From: an uncultured delta proteobacterium
GTDB lineage: Bacteria; Myxococcota_A; Polyangia; Polyangiales; Polyangiaceae
Direction of reading: 5' to 3'
Length of the DNA stretch: 64,000 nucleotides
NCBI GenBank assembly: GCA_903892415.1
Contig: CAITIQ010000173.1
Location: 35,988-99,987, forward strand
In this document: piece by piece, positions 8,604 to 16,429 of the stretch
Layout: each line of letters begins with the position of its first letter
How positions within the stretch are numbered: the stretch's first letter is position 1
Program-made: the position numbers and the translations under genes
The notes under the pieces: generated by a model
The model's input: only the letters and a program-made list of their open reading frames with translations
What the model was told of the DNA's origin: nothing
Databases searched by the model: none

Positions 8604-9970
8604 TTCGTAGGGTTCCTCGTCGAGCGCTGCTGCGCGGCGCGATTGCAGGTGGTGCCGTGGCGATTGGCCTGCCGTGGCTCGAGATCATGGAGCCGGCGAA
8701 GCGCGTTTCCGCCGCTACGGCGCCCAAGCGGGTGGTCTTCTGGTTTACCGCCAACGGCTCCTTGCCGTCGATTTGGACGCCCCCGGCCGACCTCTCGATC
8801 GCCGATCACCCGATCCACGCGCCGCTCGCGCCGCTAAAAGACAAGCTCTTGTTCTTGGCCGGGGTCGATCAAAAGGTTGCCTATCAATCGATCGGCGACG
8901 GTCATCAGACGGGTATGGCTTGCCTACTGACCAACGCGGAGATTTTACCGGGCAGTCTGTTCTGCGAAGGTGAGTGCGCCGAGGGCATGCAGCAGTATGT
9001 CGGCTGGGGCGGCGGCATCTCGATCGATCAACACATCGCCAACAAGATCGCCGAGACCACGACTACCAAGTACCGCTCGCTCGAGCTCGGCGTGCAGGTG
9101 AAGAGCGCCAGCGTTTGGTCGCGCATGTCGTACGCCGGTCCAGATCTGCCGTTGCCTCCGCGCGAGGACCCGACGCAGAACTTCAACGACTTCTTCAGCG
9201 ATCTCGGCTCTGACCCGTTCGCCTTGGAGGTACTCAAGCGCAAGCGCAAGAGCGTGTTGGACGCGGTGGGCGATGACTACACCGCGTTCAACAAGCGGCT
9301 CGGTAAGGAGGACCGCGTGCGGCTCGAGCAACACCTCGAGGCCATTCGCAAGGTGGAGAAGAGCCTCGATTCGACGGGTCAGGTCGGAGAGGCCTGCGAG
9401 CTACCGACCGTGGATTTGCCGGGTGGGGAGTTCCAGCAGAATGACCTCTACCCAGTGACCGGCAAAGCGCAGATGGACCTGCTGCGGATGGCGCTGGCCT
9501 GCGACATGACGCGGGTCGCCTCGCTGCAGTGGTCTACCTCGGTATCCAACACGCGCTTCACGTGGTTGCCGCTGATCTTGGGCGAAGGTCATCATGACCT
9601 GTCGCACTACGGTGATGACGCCGCCTCGGCGCAGGCCGACATCGCCAGCATCAACCGTTGGTACACCGAGCAGTTCTTCTACTTGATCGAGGCCATGCAC
9701 AACACGCCGGAGGGCGACTCCACGCTGCTTGATAACTCGGTGGTGGTTTGGGTGAACGAGCTCGGTCAGGGCAACAGCCACACGCGCAGCGGCATCCCGT
9801 TCATCTTGGCAGGCGGTTGCCAAGGCAGCTTCAACACCGGTCGTGTGGTGGACGCAGGCGGAGCTCCTCACGGCCAGCTGCTGGTCTCGTTGGCGCAAGC
9901 GATGGACGCGCCGGTGGACACCTTCGGTGTGCCGGAGCACAGCCAAGGTCCGCTGCCAAACCTCACCTAA
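8600..9970 (+). CDS. DUF1552 exported protein with Tat-like signal
   Basis: This is a 456-residue protein starting at a GTG that overlaps the stop of the preceding DUF1585 frame. The N-terminus RRVPRRALLRGAIAGGAVAIGLP has the twin-arginine layout expected for this family. The body matches DUF1552: VVFWFTANGSLPSIWTP, FLAGVDQKV, DGHQTGMACLLT, LELGVQ, LLRMALACDMTRVASLQW, GEGHHDLSHYGDD and VVVWVNELGQGNSHTRSGIPF. The fold resembles sulfatase/alkaline phosphatase superfamily proteins, but the function is unknown. Pairing with a DUF1592-type haem-motif lipoprotein is a conserved module, and both are expected on the outside of the cytoplasmic membrane. Confidence 0.92.
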   Translation: MIRRVPRRALLRGAIAGGAVAIGLPWLEIMEPAKRVSAATAPKRVVFWFTANGSLPSIWTPPADLSIADHPIHAPLAPLKDKLLFLAGVDQKVAYQSIGDGHQTGMACLLTNAEILPGSLFCEGECAEGMQQYVGWGGGISIDQHIANKIAETTTTKYRSLELGVQVKSASVWSRMSYAGPDLPLPPREDPTQNFNDFFSDLGSDPFALEVLKRKRKSVLDAVGDDYTAFNKRLGKEDRVRLEQHLEAIRKVEKSLDSTGQVGEACELPTVDLPGGEFQQNDLYPVTGKAQMDLLRMALACDMTRVASLQWSTSVSNTRFTWLPLILGEGHHDLSHYGDDAASAQADIASINRWYTEQFFYLIEAMHNTPEGDSTLLDNSVVVWVNELGQGNSHTRSGIPFILAGGCQGSFNTGRVVDAGGAPHGQLLVSLAQAMDAPVDTFGVPEHSQGPLPNLT

Positions 9971-10058
9971 GCCCCTCATGTCGGGGCACGTAGGCCTCTA
10001 AAATTCCAATAACGGACTATGGGTTCCATGCAGTGCGCCGTAGGTTGACGCTGCCACT

Positions 10059-10154
10059 AATGACTCGTGCCAAGGTCGATGGGCCAAGGGGCCTCCGGCC
10101 GTTTTTTCCGAAGAGGGCACGAGTCATTTGTTTGCTGCATCCACCTTTGGTGGA
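10059..10154 (+). repeat. Structured repeat element, copy A (12-bp stem plus 3' hairpin)
   Basis: The arms 10059-10070 (AATGACTCGTGC) and 10117-10128 are perfect reverse complements and enclose 46 bases. The loop contains a smaller hairpin, GGCC-TCC-GGCC. After a 12-base spacer comes a second hairpin at 10140-10154 (T-CCACC-TTT-GGTGG-A). A near-identical element lies at 29559-29655 with the same 46-base loop length and about 80% identity. Between the two copies the second base pair of the 3' hairpin changes from C-G to A-T on both sides, which preserves pairing. It could be a structured RNA, a terminator-like element or a small mobile repeat. It sits between two plus-strand genes, 34 bp before the DUF4333 lipoprotein start. 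Confidence 0.75.
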
Positions 10155-10187
10155 AATAGCGTTCCATTGCGAAGTTGGAGTGAAAGA

Positions 10188-10757
10188 ATGTCTTACGTTC
10201 TACGGTCCGTTAGCGTCCTAGCCGCGTTGGCTCTCGTTGGTTGTACCCAGACGCTCGACGGAAAAAAGTTGGAGGAGACGATCTCCGCCAAGCTCAAGGG
10301 TGACAAGTATCCGGTGAGCAGCGTGACCTGCCCTGCAGATCAGCCGGTGAAGAAAGACGCCACCTTCACCTGCAAGGTGAAGTTCGAGGGAGACCTCTCG
10401 GTGGACGTCAATATCAAGCAGGCCGGTGAAGGCAACGTGGAGTGGGAAGCCAAGGGCATCCTGTTGGTCGCCGACTTTGCGAAGTCGGTGGACAAGACGG
10501 TCAAGGGCGGAAACCCGGCGGCCGAGGTGACCTGCCCAACCGACAAGCCGGTGATCGTCGTCAAAAAGGACGCCACGCTGAAGTGCTCGGTGAAGATCGA
10601 TGGCGCTGCGGTGGACTACGTGGTCACGTTCAAGGACGACAAGGGCGAGTGGTCGGGCAAGGTTGCGGGCGGTGACGCACCAGCAGCAGCACCGGAGAAG
10701 CCTGCCGCTGCTCCCACGGCCGCTGCTTCGGCTGAGCCTGCGGCCGAGCACGAGTAG
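10188..10757 (+). CDS. DUF4333-type lipoprotein (two domains)
   Basis: The ATG at 10188 is preceded by a GGAG at good spacing (10176-10179) and gives the signal SVLAALALVGC. An upstream in-frame start at 10128 would lie inside repeat element A. Two tandem ~65-residue copies of a DUF4333-like domain follow. Each has the SVTCPADQPVKKDATFTCKV pattern: a cysteine after a Val-Thr, a run of charged residues, then a second cysteine in a beta strand. The C-terminus is Ala/Pro-rich. The domain is known from secreted proteins of Actinobacteria and Myxococcota without defined function. Confidence 0.85.
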   Translation: MSYVLRSVSVLAALALVGCTQTLDGKKLEETISAKLKGDKYPVSSVTCPADQPVKKDATFTCKVKFEGDLSVDVNIKQAGEGNVEWEAKGILLVADFAKSVDKTVKGGNPAAEVTCPTDKPVIVVKKDATLKCSVKIDGAAVDYVVTFKDDKGEWSGKVAGGDAPAAAPEKPAAAPTAAASAEPAAEHE

Positions 10758-10802
10758 TCGCTAGTTATTGCAGTCGCGCCCAAGCTCCACTGTGGTGTGC
10801 CA

Positions 10803-11789
10803 ATGAAGTGGGTGAGTCGCGCGATTGCCTGGGTAGCTGCGCGGGGTTGGGTTGCCGCGCTGGGGGCCTGTAGTCAAGGGGCGGGGGGCGCGAGCGAGCC
10901 GCCGAAGGAGGCGACTCCCACGAAGATCGTCATACCCAGCGCGGAGGCTTCTGAGCTCCGAGCTGGGCCTAGTGCGCAAGCAACGCCATCGGGGTCGGCG
11001 ACATCTCTAGCCGAGGAAGTCAGTTCGGTCGGCGAAGATGCGCCCTTTCCGCCGATGGCGCCGCGTCGCGACGCCGAGGGCTCCACGGTGCGGAGAATCG
11101 CTTGCGGAAAGACGTTCTGCGCAGCTGGCGCCGAGGCCTGCACGTTCGTCTCAGGCGGCTGGCAGTGCGTTCCTTCAACCGCGGAGATGACGAATGGTCT
11201 GCAATGCGATGATGGGACCGACTGCGAGGCTGGAAAGACCTGCTGTGCGAGCTTTGCTTCCGCGGCCTTTTGGGCGGCCTGCAGCAAGCGACGAGGCGCA
11301 GGCAGCGATTGCAGCGATGAGCTTTGCGAGGAGGGAGGTGCTCCCTGTCCCGCTGGGACGGCGTGTGTCGAGGGCTCTTGCCGCGTGGAAACGACGCCTA
11401 CCTGCGTCGGTAAGAAGCGCTGCGCGAAGGACTCGTACTGCCTATGGGGCAAGGAGCGTAAGTGCCTAACGCAGGAGGAATTGCGGGCGAGGCCCAGCGC
11501 CGGCCTGGACTTGGAGGAGGGCGTCCTTGCCTGCACGCGTGCATCCGACTGCAATGGCCAGCGTTGCTGTACCTCGGGTCTCGGTATCAGCCGTACGTTC
11601 TGCTCGAACGAGTGTGACGCCTACAATAGCGGGGTGATCTGCGACACCGTTGCGGATTGCGCGCACCTCAAGCCGGTCTATTGCATGGGCGAGGAGAGCT
11701 GCCGATTGGCTTGCAGTCGTGACCCAGCGAGTGATCAGCCGCCGACGGTTACTCCGCCGTGGACCAAGGTCTGCGTCAAGGCGCCATAG
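10803..11789 (+). CDS. Cys-rich predicted lipoprotein
   Basis: The protein has a short hydrophobic N-terminus ending ALGAC, a Pro/Ser/Ala linker to about residue 90, and then a domain with over 25 cysteines. These fall in repeated patterns such as CDDGTDCEAGKTCC, CRVETTPTC...KRC and CTRASDCNGQRCC. Similar Cys-x-Asp-Cys modules are common in secreted myxobacterial proteins and are assumed to be disulfide-stabilised. The ATG at 10803 was preferred over a GTG two codons earlier. No catalytic motif is visible. It is convergent with the TonB-like gene 11803-12390, 13 bp away. Confidence 0.75.
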   Translation: MKWVSRAIAWVAARGWVAALGACSQGAGGASEPPKEATPTKIVIPSAEASELRAGPSAQATPSGSATSLAEEVSSVGEDAPFPPMAPRRDAEGSTVRRIACGKTFCAAGAEACTFVSGGWQCVPSTAEMTNGLQCDDGTDCEAGKTCCASFASAAFWAACSKRRGAGSDCSDELCEEGGAPCPAGTACVEGSCRVETTPTCVGKKRCAKDSYCLWGKERKCLTQEELRARPSAGLDLEEGVLACTRASDCNGQRCCTSGLGISRTFCSNECDAYNSGVICDTVADCAHLKPVYCMGEESCRLACSRDPASDQPPTVTPPWTKVCVKAP

Positions 11790-11802
11790 CGAGATGGCGT
11801 CG

Positions 11803-12390
11803 CTAGTTCTGCTCGTAGCGAACGTTGACCAAAGTGGTTGCGGTGATGGCGTTGCCCGCGTCATCGGTGCCCGGCAAAAACTGCGCGGCTTTCAAGCAGC
11901 GAATGGCCTCCTGGCCGAAGCCGCCTGAGTCGCTGACGACCTTCACGTCGCTCACCGTTCCGCTTGCATGAACCGTTACGCGAAGGCTGACCCGACCCTC
12001 GCTGACACCGTCTTTGCGACTCTCAGGAAAGCCGCAGGCGAGCTTGGTTCGTGGGCGCGGACGCGTTCCCATCGTGGGGGGCACTGACCAGGGGGGACGC
12101 GTGCCCGTCCCCGAGACAATTCCGCCCGCGACGCCGCCGATGACTCCACCGGAAACGCCGCTTTCCACAAAGTCTCCTTCAGGCGCGAACTCCGGCCTGT
12201 CGATCGGATGAACGTCGGGTGGGGGCTGCGTGGTGGCAGCGACCACCGGCTTCGGCTCGGGCGGAGGGATTTCGATCGGACGCTCGAGCACGACCTCGAT
12301 CGGCTCTTGCGGGCTCGGCGCGGAGCTCGCGCCACAACCGAAGCAAAGCGCGAGGCCCCAGCAAAGGGTCGAACGAGCGTGGGTCGACAT
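11803..12390 (-). CDS. TonB/AgmX C-terminal domain lipoprotein
   Basis: The 195-residue protein starts with a lipoprotein signal (WGLALCFGC), then a Pro/Glu-rich region (PIEIPPPEPKPV) and a Gly-rich patch typical of TonB-like linkers. The last ~85 residues match the TonB/AgmX C-terminal fold: EGRVSLRVTVHASGTVSDVKV, then SGGFGQEAIRCLKAAQFLP. Unlike classical TonB it has a lipobox instead of an N-terminal membrane helix, so it is probably lipid-anchored. No ExbB/ExbD partner lies nearby. A role in envelope scaffolding rather than energy transduction is therefore possible. Confidence 0.8.
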   Translation of the reverse strand: MSTHARSTLCWGLALCFGCGASSAPSPQEPIEVVLERPIEIPPPEPKPVVAATTQPPPDVHPIDRPEFAPEGDFVESGVSGGVIGGVAGGIVSGTGTRPPWSVPPTMGTRPRPRTKLACGFPESRKDGVSEGRVSLRVTVHASGTVSDVKVVSDSGGFGQEAIRCLKAAQFLPGTDDAGNAITATTLVNVRYEQN

Positions 12391-12511
12391 CGCCGTGCTG
12401 TACCACGAGAGGTGCTGCGTCGGAGGCGTTCACATCCTTTTCACAAAGGCTTCATCAACGATTGCCACGGGCTTCACCGCCGATGGACGACGGCGATCGA
12501 CGCTGTGCCGC

Positions 12512-12796
12512 ATGCGCAAGCTCACCACCGCGAGGCGTCTCGCCTTTGCTGCACCCCTCGCGGCAAGCTCCCTTGCCTTTGTCGCACTCGCGCTGAACGG
12601 CTGGTCCGAATGCCGGGATACGCCCTGCATCGTCGTCTTCATGCTGCTGACTCCGATTGCCCTGGCGCAGGCCGCGATGGGGCTGACGCTCGGTTGGCTC
12701 GCGACCTCGAACGACCGCGTGCTGCGTTGGTCCGCGCGCGCACTCGGCGCGTGTTTGCTGGCGCTGCAGATCTACTTGCTCGTGCGCTTTGCGTAA
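12512..12796 (+). CDS. Small three-helix membrane protein
   Basis: From the ATG at 12512 (MRKLTTARRLAF) the 94-residue product has three hydrophobic segments: residues ~8-28 (AAPLAASSLAFVALAL), ~38-62 (VVFMLLTPIALAQAAMGL) and ~76-93 (LGACLLALQIYLLVRFA). The same frame is open upstream to 12230, but that part is antisense to the TonB-like gene and not protein-like. Two cysteines (ECRDTPC) lie in the first loop, probably on the extracytoplasmic side. No family is recognised. Confidence 0.65.
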   Translation: MRKLTTARRLAFAAPLAASSLAFVALALNGWSECRDTPCIVVFMLLTPIALAQAAMGLTLGWLATSNDRVLRWSARALGACLLALQIYLLVRFA

Positions 12797-12845
12797 GCGC
12801 GCCGAGCCTGCCTATCGCGCGGCACCTCGACGCACGAGATGCGGC

Positions 12846-13520
12846 TCAAGCCAGTAGCGGCTTGCAGAACTCCAGCGTACGCGACCAAGCGAGGGCCTCC
12901 GAAGCCGGGTGATAGACCGTTGGATCGGCGCGTCGCATGAAGGCGTGGGAGCCTTCATAGAAATGCAGCTCGAAGGAGCAGCCCGCGGCGTTGGCCTTCG
13001 CTTGGACGGTTTTGACGCGCTCCGGGTCACAATGTGCGTCAACCCCGGCGTAGTGGCCCAAGATCGGTGGGGTGCTGGCGCTGAAAGTCTGAAAGTCCCG
13101 GATGGGCAAGCCATAGAACGGCACCGCGCAAGCGAGGCCTGGAACCGAGCAAGCGCCGGCGATGGCTAGGCCACCGCCGAGACAAAAGCCGGTGATGCCG
13201 ACCTTGCCGTTGGAGCGAGGATGGTTCTGCAAAGCGCGGAGCGCGCCCGCGACGACCTTCATCGCGTTGGCCGTCTTCATCTCGTTGACCAGCGTCATCG
13301 CGTGCTCCGGCGTGGTGGCAACTTGTCCCCCGTACACGTCAATCCCGAGCGCTAGGTAGCCCGCCTCGGCGAAGCGATCGCAAAGCTGCCGAATGTCGTC
13401 ATTCAGCCCCCACCATTCGTGAACGACGATGATCGCCCCAACGGTGCCTTCCCCCGCCGGGACGGCGAGCGCGCCAACGCTGGCCAACCCTTCTGCATCA
13501 AACGTGATCGGCTGTGTCAT
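12846..13520 (-). CDS. Dienelactone hydrolase family protein
   Basis: This 224-residue alpha/beta hydrolase has the dienelactone hydrolase signature. The nucleophile is Cys113 in GITGFCLGGGLA, the acid is probably Asp161 in HYAGVDAHCDPE, and the catalytic histidine is His192 in FYEGSHAFMR. IIVVHEWWGLN near residues 30-40 forms the oxyanion region typical of carboxymethylenebutenolidases. The length matches the family (~220-240). It is cytoplasmic, with no signal. The canonical reaction is hydrolysis of dienelactone to maleylacetate in aromatic degradation, but no pathway genes surround it, so the real substrate is uncertain. Confidence 0.9.
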   Translation of the reverse strand: MTQPITFDAEGLASVGALAVPAGEGTVGAIIVVHEWWGLNDDIRQLCDRFAEAGYLALGIDVYGGQVATTPEHAMTLVNEMKTANAMKVVAGALRALQNHPRSNGKVGITGFCLGGGLAIAGACSVPGLACAVPFYGLPIRDFQTFSASTPPILGHYAGVDAHCDPERVKTVQAKANAAGCSFELHFYEGSHAFMRRADPTVYHPASEALAWSRTLEFCKPLLA

Positions 13521-13671
13521 ACGCTCGGTGTATCAGCACTCCCGCGCCGAACGAAGCGCGCAACGCTGTCCCTTCCGGGGCGGGCTGCGGCACAGCCCAT
13601 TCGCAAGCTTGCGAGGAGAACTGGCGGCGTTGCGACAGCCCAAGGCGCACAAGCCGGCGCACAATGCGCGC

Positions 13672-13866
13672 ATGACGAAGAGAGTCCGAGTTCACGACGG
13701 CATCATCGGCGCGCTGCTCGGCGGCAGTGCGCTGCTCGGGTCGCTGGTCCATGCGAGCTTTTGGTGGCTCACCGCGCTGACCGGCGTGGTGATGCTGCAG
13801 AGCGCCTTTACGGGCTTCTGCCCCGTACACTTCGCGCTCGGTAAAGCGATGCCCGACAGTCGCTGA
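13672..13866 (+). CDS. DUF2892 small membrane protein
   Basis: The ATG at 13672 (MTKRVRVHDG) begins a 64-residue protein with two hydrophobic stretches and the C-terminal signature GVVMLQSAFTGFCPVHFALG. This is characteristic of DUF2892 inner-membrane proteins, whose usual version reads LxSAxTGFCPLY. The upstream extension of the frame to 13429 overlaps the dienelactone hydrolase antisense and is not coding. DUF2892 often accompanies rhodanese domains; none is seen here. It is a stand-alone gene 52 bp before the methyltransferase. Confidence 0.8.
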   Translation: MTKRVRVHDGIIGALLGGSALLGSLVHASFWWLTALTGVVMLQSAFTGFCPVHFALGKAMPDSR

Positions 13867-13918
13867 AGGCAGCAGCTGGAGCTTGTCGCTGGCTCGAGTT
13901 GGCCCCACAGTCGGTCGC

Positions 13919-14704
13919 ATGAAACCTCGGTACGACAACATCGGCGCAGGCTATGGCCGCAGTCGGCGGGAGGACCCGCAGCTCCTCGCGCGCATTCAGG
14001 CGGCGCTCGGCTCAGCTCGCACGGTCGTCAATGTCGGCGCAGGCGCGGGCTCGTACGAGCCGCCGGAGCGACATGTGATCGCGATCGAGCCCAGCGATGT
14101 AATGGCTGAGCAGCGTCCACGCTCGAAGGCGCCCGCAATCCGCGCGAGCGCGGGCGCGCTGCCGCTCCGCGACGGTTCTGTCGATGCGGCGATGGCGATC
14201 CTCACGGTTCATCACTGGGATGATGAGCGCGAACGCGGCGTGAGAGAGCTGCGCCGCGTCGCGAGTGGTCCTATCGTGATCGTGACGTGCGATCCCCGAG
14301 TGAGCGGCCAGATGTGGCTTTTGCGTGACTACCTTCCGGAGGTCGCCGAGCTGGATCTACAGACGTTTCCCTTGCCCGAGCAGCTCGCTGATTGGCTCGG
14401 CGGTGATGCGCAAATCGAGGTCGTTCCGATCGCGCGAGACACTCCCGACTGGAGCTTGATGTCCTACTGGGCGCACCCCGAGCGCGTGCTTGACGAGGGC
14501 GCACGCAACGCGACCTCGGGGTTCGCGCGGATGACCGAGACAGTAGTGGAACGCGTCGTCGGCCGCGTGCGGCAGGACCTCGCGTCTGGCGAATGGGATC
14601 GGCGGTACGGCTCGCTTCGTGCCCTTAGCGACTTCGACGCCGGCTTGCGGATCGTGATCGCATCAAGCCGTCGCGCGTCTGGGCCAGGTCAAGCCGACGG
14701 TTAG
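13919..14704 (+). CDS. Class I SAM-dependent methyltransferase
   Basis: The ATG at 13919 (MKPRYDNIGAGYGRSR) gives 261 residues. Motif I is VVNVGAGAGSYE near residues 41-52, followed by VIAIEPSDVM and LPLRDGSVDAAMAILTVHHW, the standard order of the UbiE/SmtA-like methyltransferase fold. The N-terminal YDNIGAGYGRSRREDP is typical of a small-molecule methyltransferase subfamily of unknown substrate. The 3' end overlaps the convergent membrane protein gene by 42 bp. Confidence 0.85.
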   Translation: MKPRYDNIGAGYGRSRREDPQLLARIQAALGSARTVVNVGAGAGSYEPPERHVIAIEPSDVMAEQRPRSKAPAIRASAGALPLRDGSVDAAMAILTVHHWDDERERGVRELRRVASGPIVIVTCDPRVSGQMWLLRDYLPEVAELDLQTFPLPEQLADWLGGDAQIEVVPIARDTPDWSLMSYWAHPERVLDEGARNATSGFARMTETVVERVVGRVRQDLASGEWDRRYGSLRALSDFDAGLRIVIASSRRASGPGQADG

Positions 14705-15703
14705 GCCGAGCCCGAGCACAGCGAAGCCGACGAGGCCAAAGGCGGTAAAGCGGTGGCGCTCTCCGTCGGCGATCATGTCACGTGTGCGGTTTGTCCGGGC
14801 CTTGCTCTCACGCAGCCGCTGCTCCACGCCAGTCGCTTCATAACAATAGTCGCCGACGTTCGCGCGCAAGGTGCGTCCAGTTTTGAGCCAGGGTTCGGTC
14901 GTGACCGCTGCTGCGTCCACGCATAGGCATTCATCGCGAGAGCGCCTGCTACATCCAGTTGGTAGCGGGCCGCTCTTCAGCGTGGTGACGGATTGCTCCC
15001 AATACTCGACGGTCTCCTCGTTGGAGCGCAGGTCGGAGGCGCCGTAGCGCATCATGGCTTGCCCGGCATCCCAGCGATAGAAGGCGTAAAACAAGATTCC
15101 GAGCGCAACCACCGTCGCCGCCAGGATGATCTTTAGCTGCTTGCGGAACCCGCGGTCCTTCATCCTGCGCGCCCGCTGCGCGGGCCATGCCTGCAGCCAC
15201 GCTGCGAAGTAGGGCTGCTTCGCCGGATCGACTGGGAGCGCGCGTCGCGTGACGGCATCGCTGAGCCACTGAAAGTAGTGCTCCGTTTCGCGCGGCCCAG
15301 CCATGAATCCTGGCGTGGCTCCGAACGCGTCGTAGCGACAGGACGGCCCACCCAAAGGACCACAGCGATCGAACGGGTGCAGCTGCACCGCGCGGCCCGT
15401 GGTGAGGCCTTCCACCTTGCCGATCTCCACTTCGCCCAGCTCGTCGAACCACCAGGAGACGACCGGACGGTTGAGCCACGGCTTGAGCGCAGCGCTCGTC
15501 AGCATCATCGCGAACTCGGCCTCCGCCTCGGTCAAAAGCAGCCGCCTATCCGTGCCCACCGCAACAAAGTGCGCATAGCGCTGTGGAACACCGAGCACAT
15601 TGAACGAAAGCGGCTGCAGCAAACAACCGACCCAGCGAATGGCTTCACCCGGAGCAAGCAGGGGCGCGACATAGGCGGTGGCGATCGAATCCATCGGGTT
15701 CAT
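14663..15703 (-). CDS. Hypothetical membrane protein
   Basis: A 346-residue protein. Residues 1-180 look like a soluble domain with a beta-rich, PH-like character (RYAHFVAVGTDRRLLLTEAE, then GEVEIGKVEGL). Two membrane helices follow at ~190-212 (IILAATVVALGILFYAF) and ~320-340 (FGLVGFAVLGLGLTVGL), with an extracytoplasmic loop between them holding CSRRSRDECLCVD and CYEATG. It probably displays the Cys-containing loop outside the membrane. No family is recognised. The start at 15703 is the first of two methionines (MNPMDS). Confidence 0.75.
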   Translation of the reverse strand: MNPMDSIATAYVAPLLAPGEAIRWVGCLLQPLSFNVLGVPQRYAHFVAVGTDRRLLLTEAEAEFAMMLTSAALKPWLNRPVVSWWFDELGEVEIGKVEGLTTGRAVQLHPFDRCGPLGGPSCRYDAFGATPGFMAGPRETEHYFQWLSDAVTRRALPVDPAKQPYFAAWLQAWPAQRARRMKDRGFRKQLKIILAATVVALGILFYAFYRWDAGQAMMRYGASDLRSNEETVEYWEQSVTTLKSGPLPTGCSRRSRDECLCVDAAAVTTEPWLKTGRTLRANVGDYCYEATGVEQRLRESKARTNRTRDMIADGERHRFTAFGLVGFAVLGLGLTVGLTWPRRATA

Positions 15704-15860
15704 TTGGGCGACTCATACGCCAGTCGGCGTGAAGCTGTCTCGCAAATTTGCGAATGACGGACACGGGGTTGAGACGCCGGGTGCCGCCTGGGCTCGCAGC
15801 GGCATCGCGCCTCGATTCGACGATCGTGCGTAGTCCAATGGGAACGCCTAGCATCCTCGA

Positions 15861-16304
15861 ATGAACACCGGCTGCTTGGGGACGTGGAGCTTGATGCTGG
15901 TCGTTGCGTCCGCCTGCGGGTCGTCGGCCGAGCTGGATTCGAAGCGGTCTTCGGCTAGCGCGGGCACCGCCAGCGCGACCACGACTACCTCGGGCTCCCC
16001 TGTTGCGGCGGCCCCCGCGAGTTCGAGCCCAGCGGCCGCCGACTGCGCAGCGCTGCGTAAGGCCGTGGTGACGGAAGCTGGCAAGCTCGCCTCGTGCACC
16101 GCGGACAGCGACTGCAAGGTCCACTCGATCGGTGTGTGCGACTTCGTCGAACTCGATTGTTACGCCGCGCACGTCAACCAGGGCAGCCCCGTCGGGCTCG
16201 ACGCGGCTGTCAGCGCCTTCAAGCAGAGCTGCCCGGTCGACAAATGTAAATGCGCGTTGCCGACGAAGAGCGTCTGCAAGAGCGGCAAGTGCACAGCCGG
16301 CTGA
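15861..16304 (+). CDS. Small Cys-rich lipoprotein
   Basis: The 147-residue protein has a signal with lipobox VVASAC, an Ala/Ser/Thr linker to ~residue 60, and a domain with eight cysteines (CAALRKA, SCTADSDCKV, VCDFVELDCY, SCPVDKCKCALP, CKSGKC). The C-terminal CKC...CKSGKC pattern recurs in many myxobacterial secreted proteins. Presumably it is disulfide-bonded and membrane-anchored; the function is unknown. Confidence 0.75.
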   Translation: MNTGCLGTWSLMLVVASACGSSAELDSKRSSASAGTASATTTTSGSPVAAAPASSSPAAADCAALRKAVVTEAGKLASCTADSDCKVHSIGVCDFVELDCYAAHVNQGSPVGLDAAVSAFKQSCPVDKCKCALPTKSVCKSGKCTAG

Positions 16305-16429
16305 TCGAATCCGAAGACAGCGCGCCTTGATAGCCGCTTTGCGCGTCTGGCGCTGGCGCTATCGCGCTAGCTGAACCCGAGTGCGTTGGGAGTGGCCGTC
16401 ACGCGGCTCCGTGCGTAGTTCTTCCGCCT

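Noticed and set aside
10059..10154. Retron or group II intron RNA
   Set aside because: No reverse transcriptase gene lies in the window and the element is only ~97 bp.
10033..10221. 62-codon frame over repeat element A (MTRAK...)
   Set aside because: The second copy reads a similar short peptide only partly, with compensating indels; structure, not coding, is conserved.
12208..12912. 234-codon plus-strand frame
   Set aside because: Arg/Ala-rich with no motif and antisense to the TonB-like gene over part of its length.
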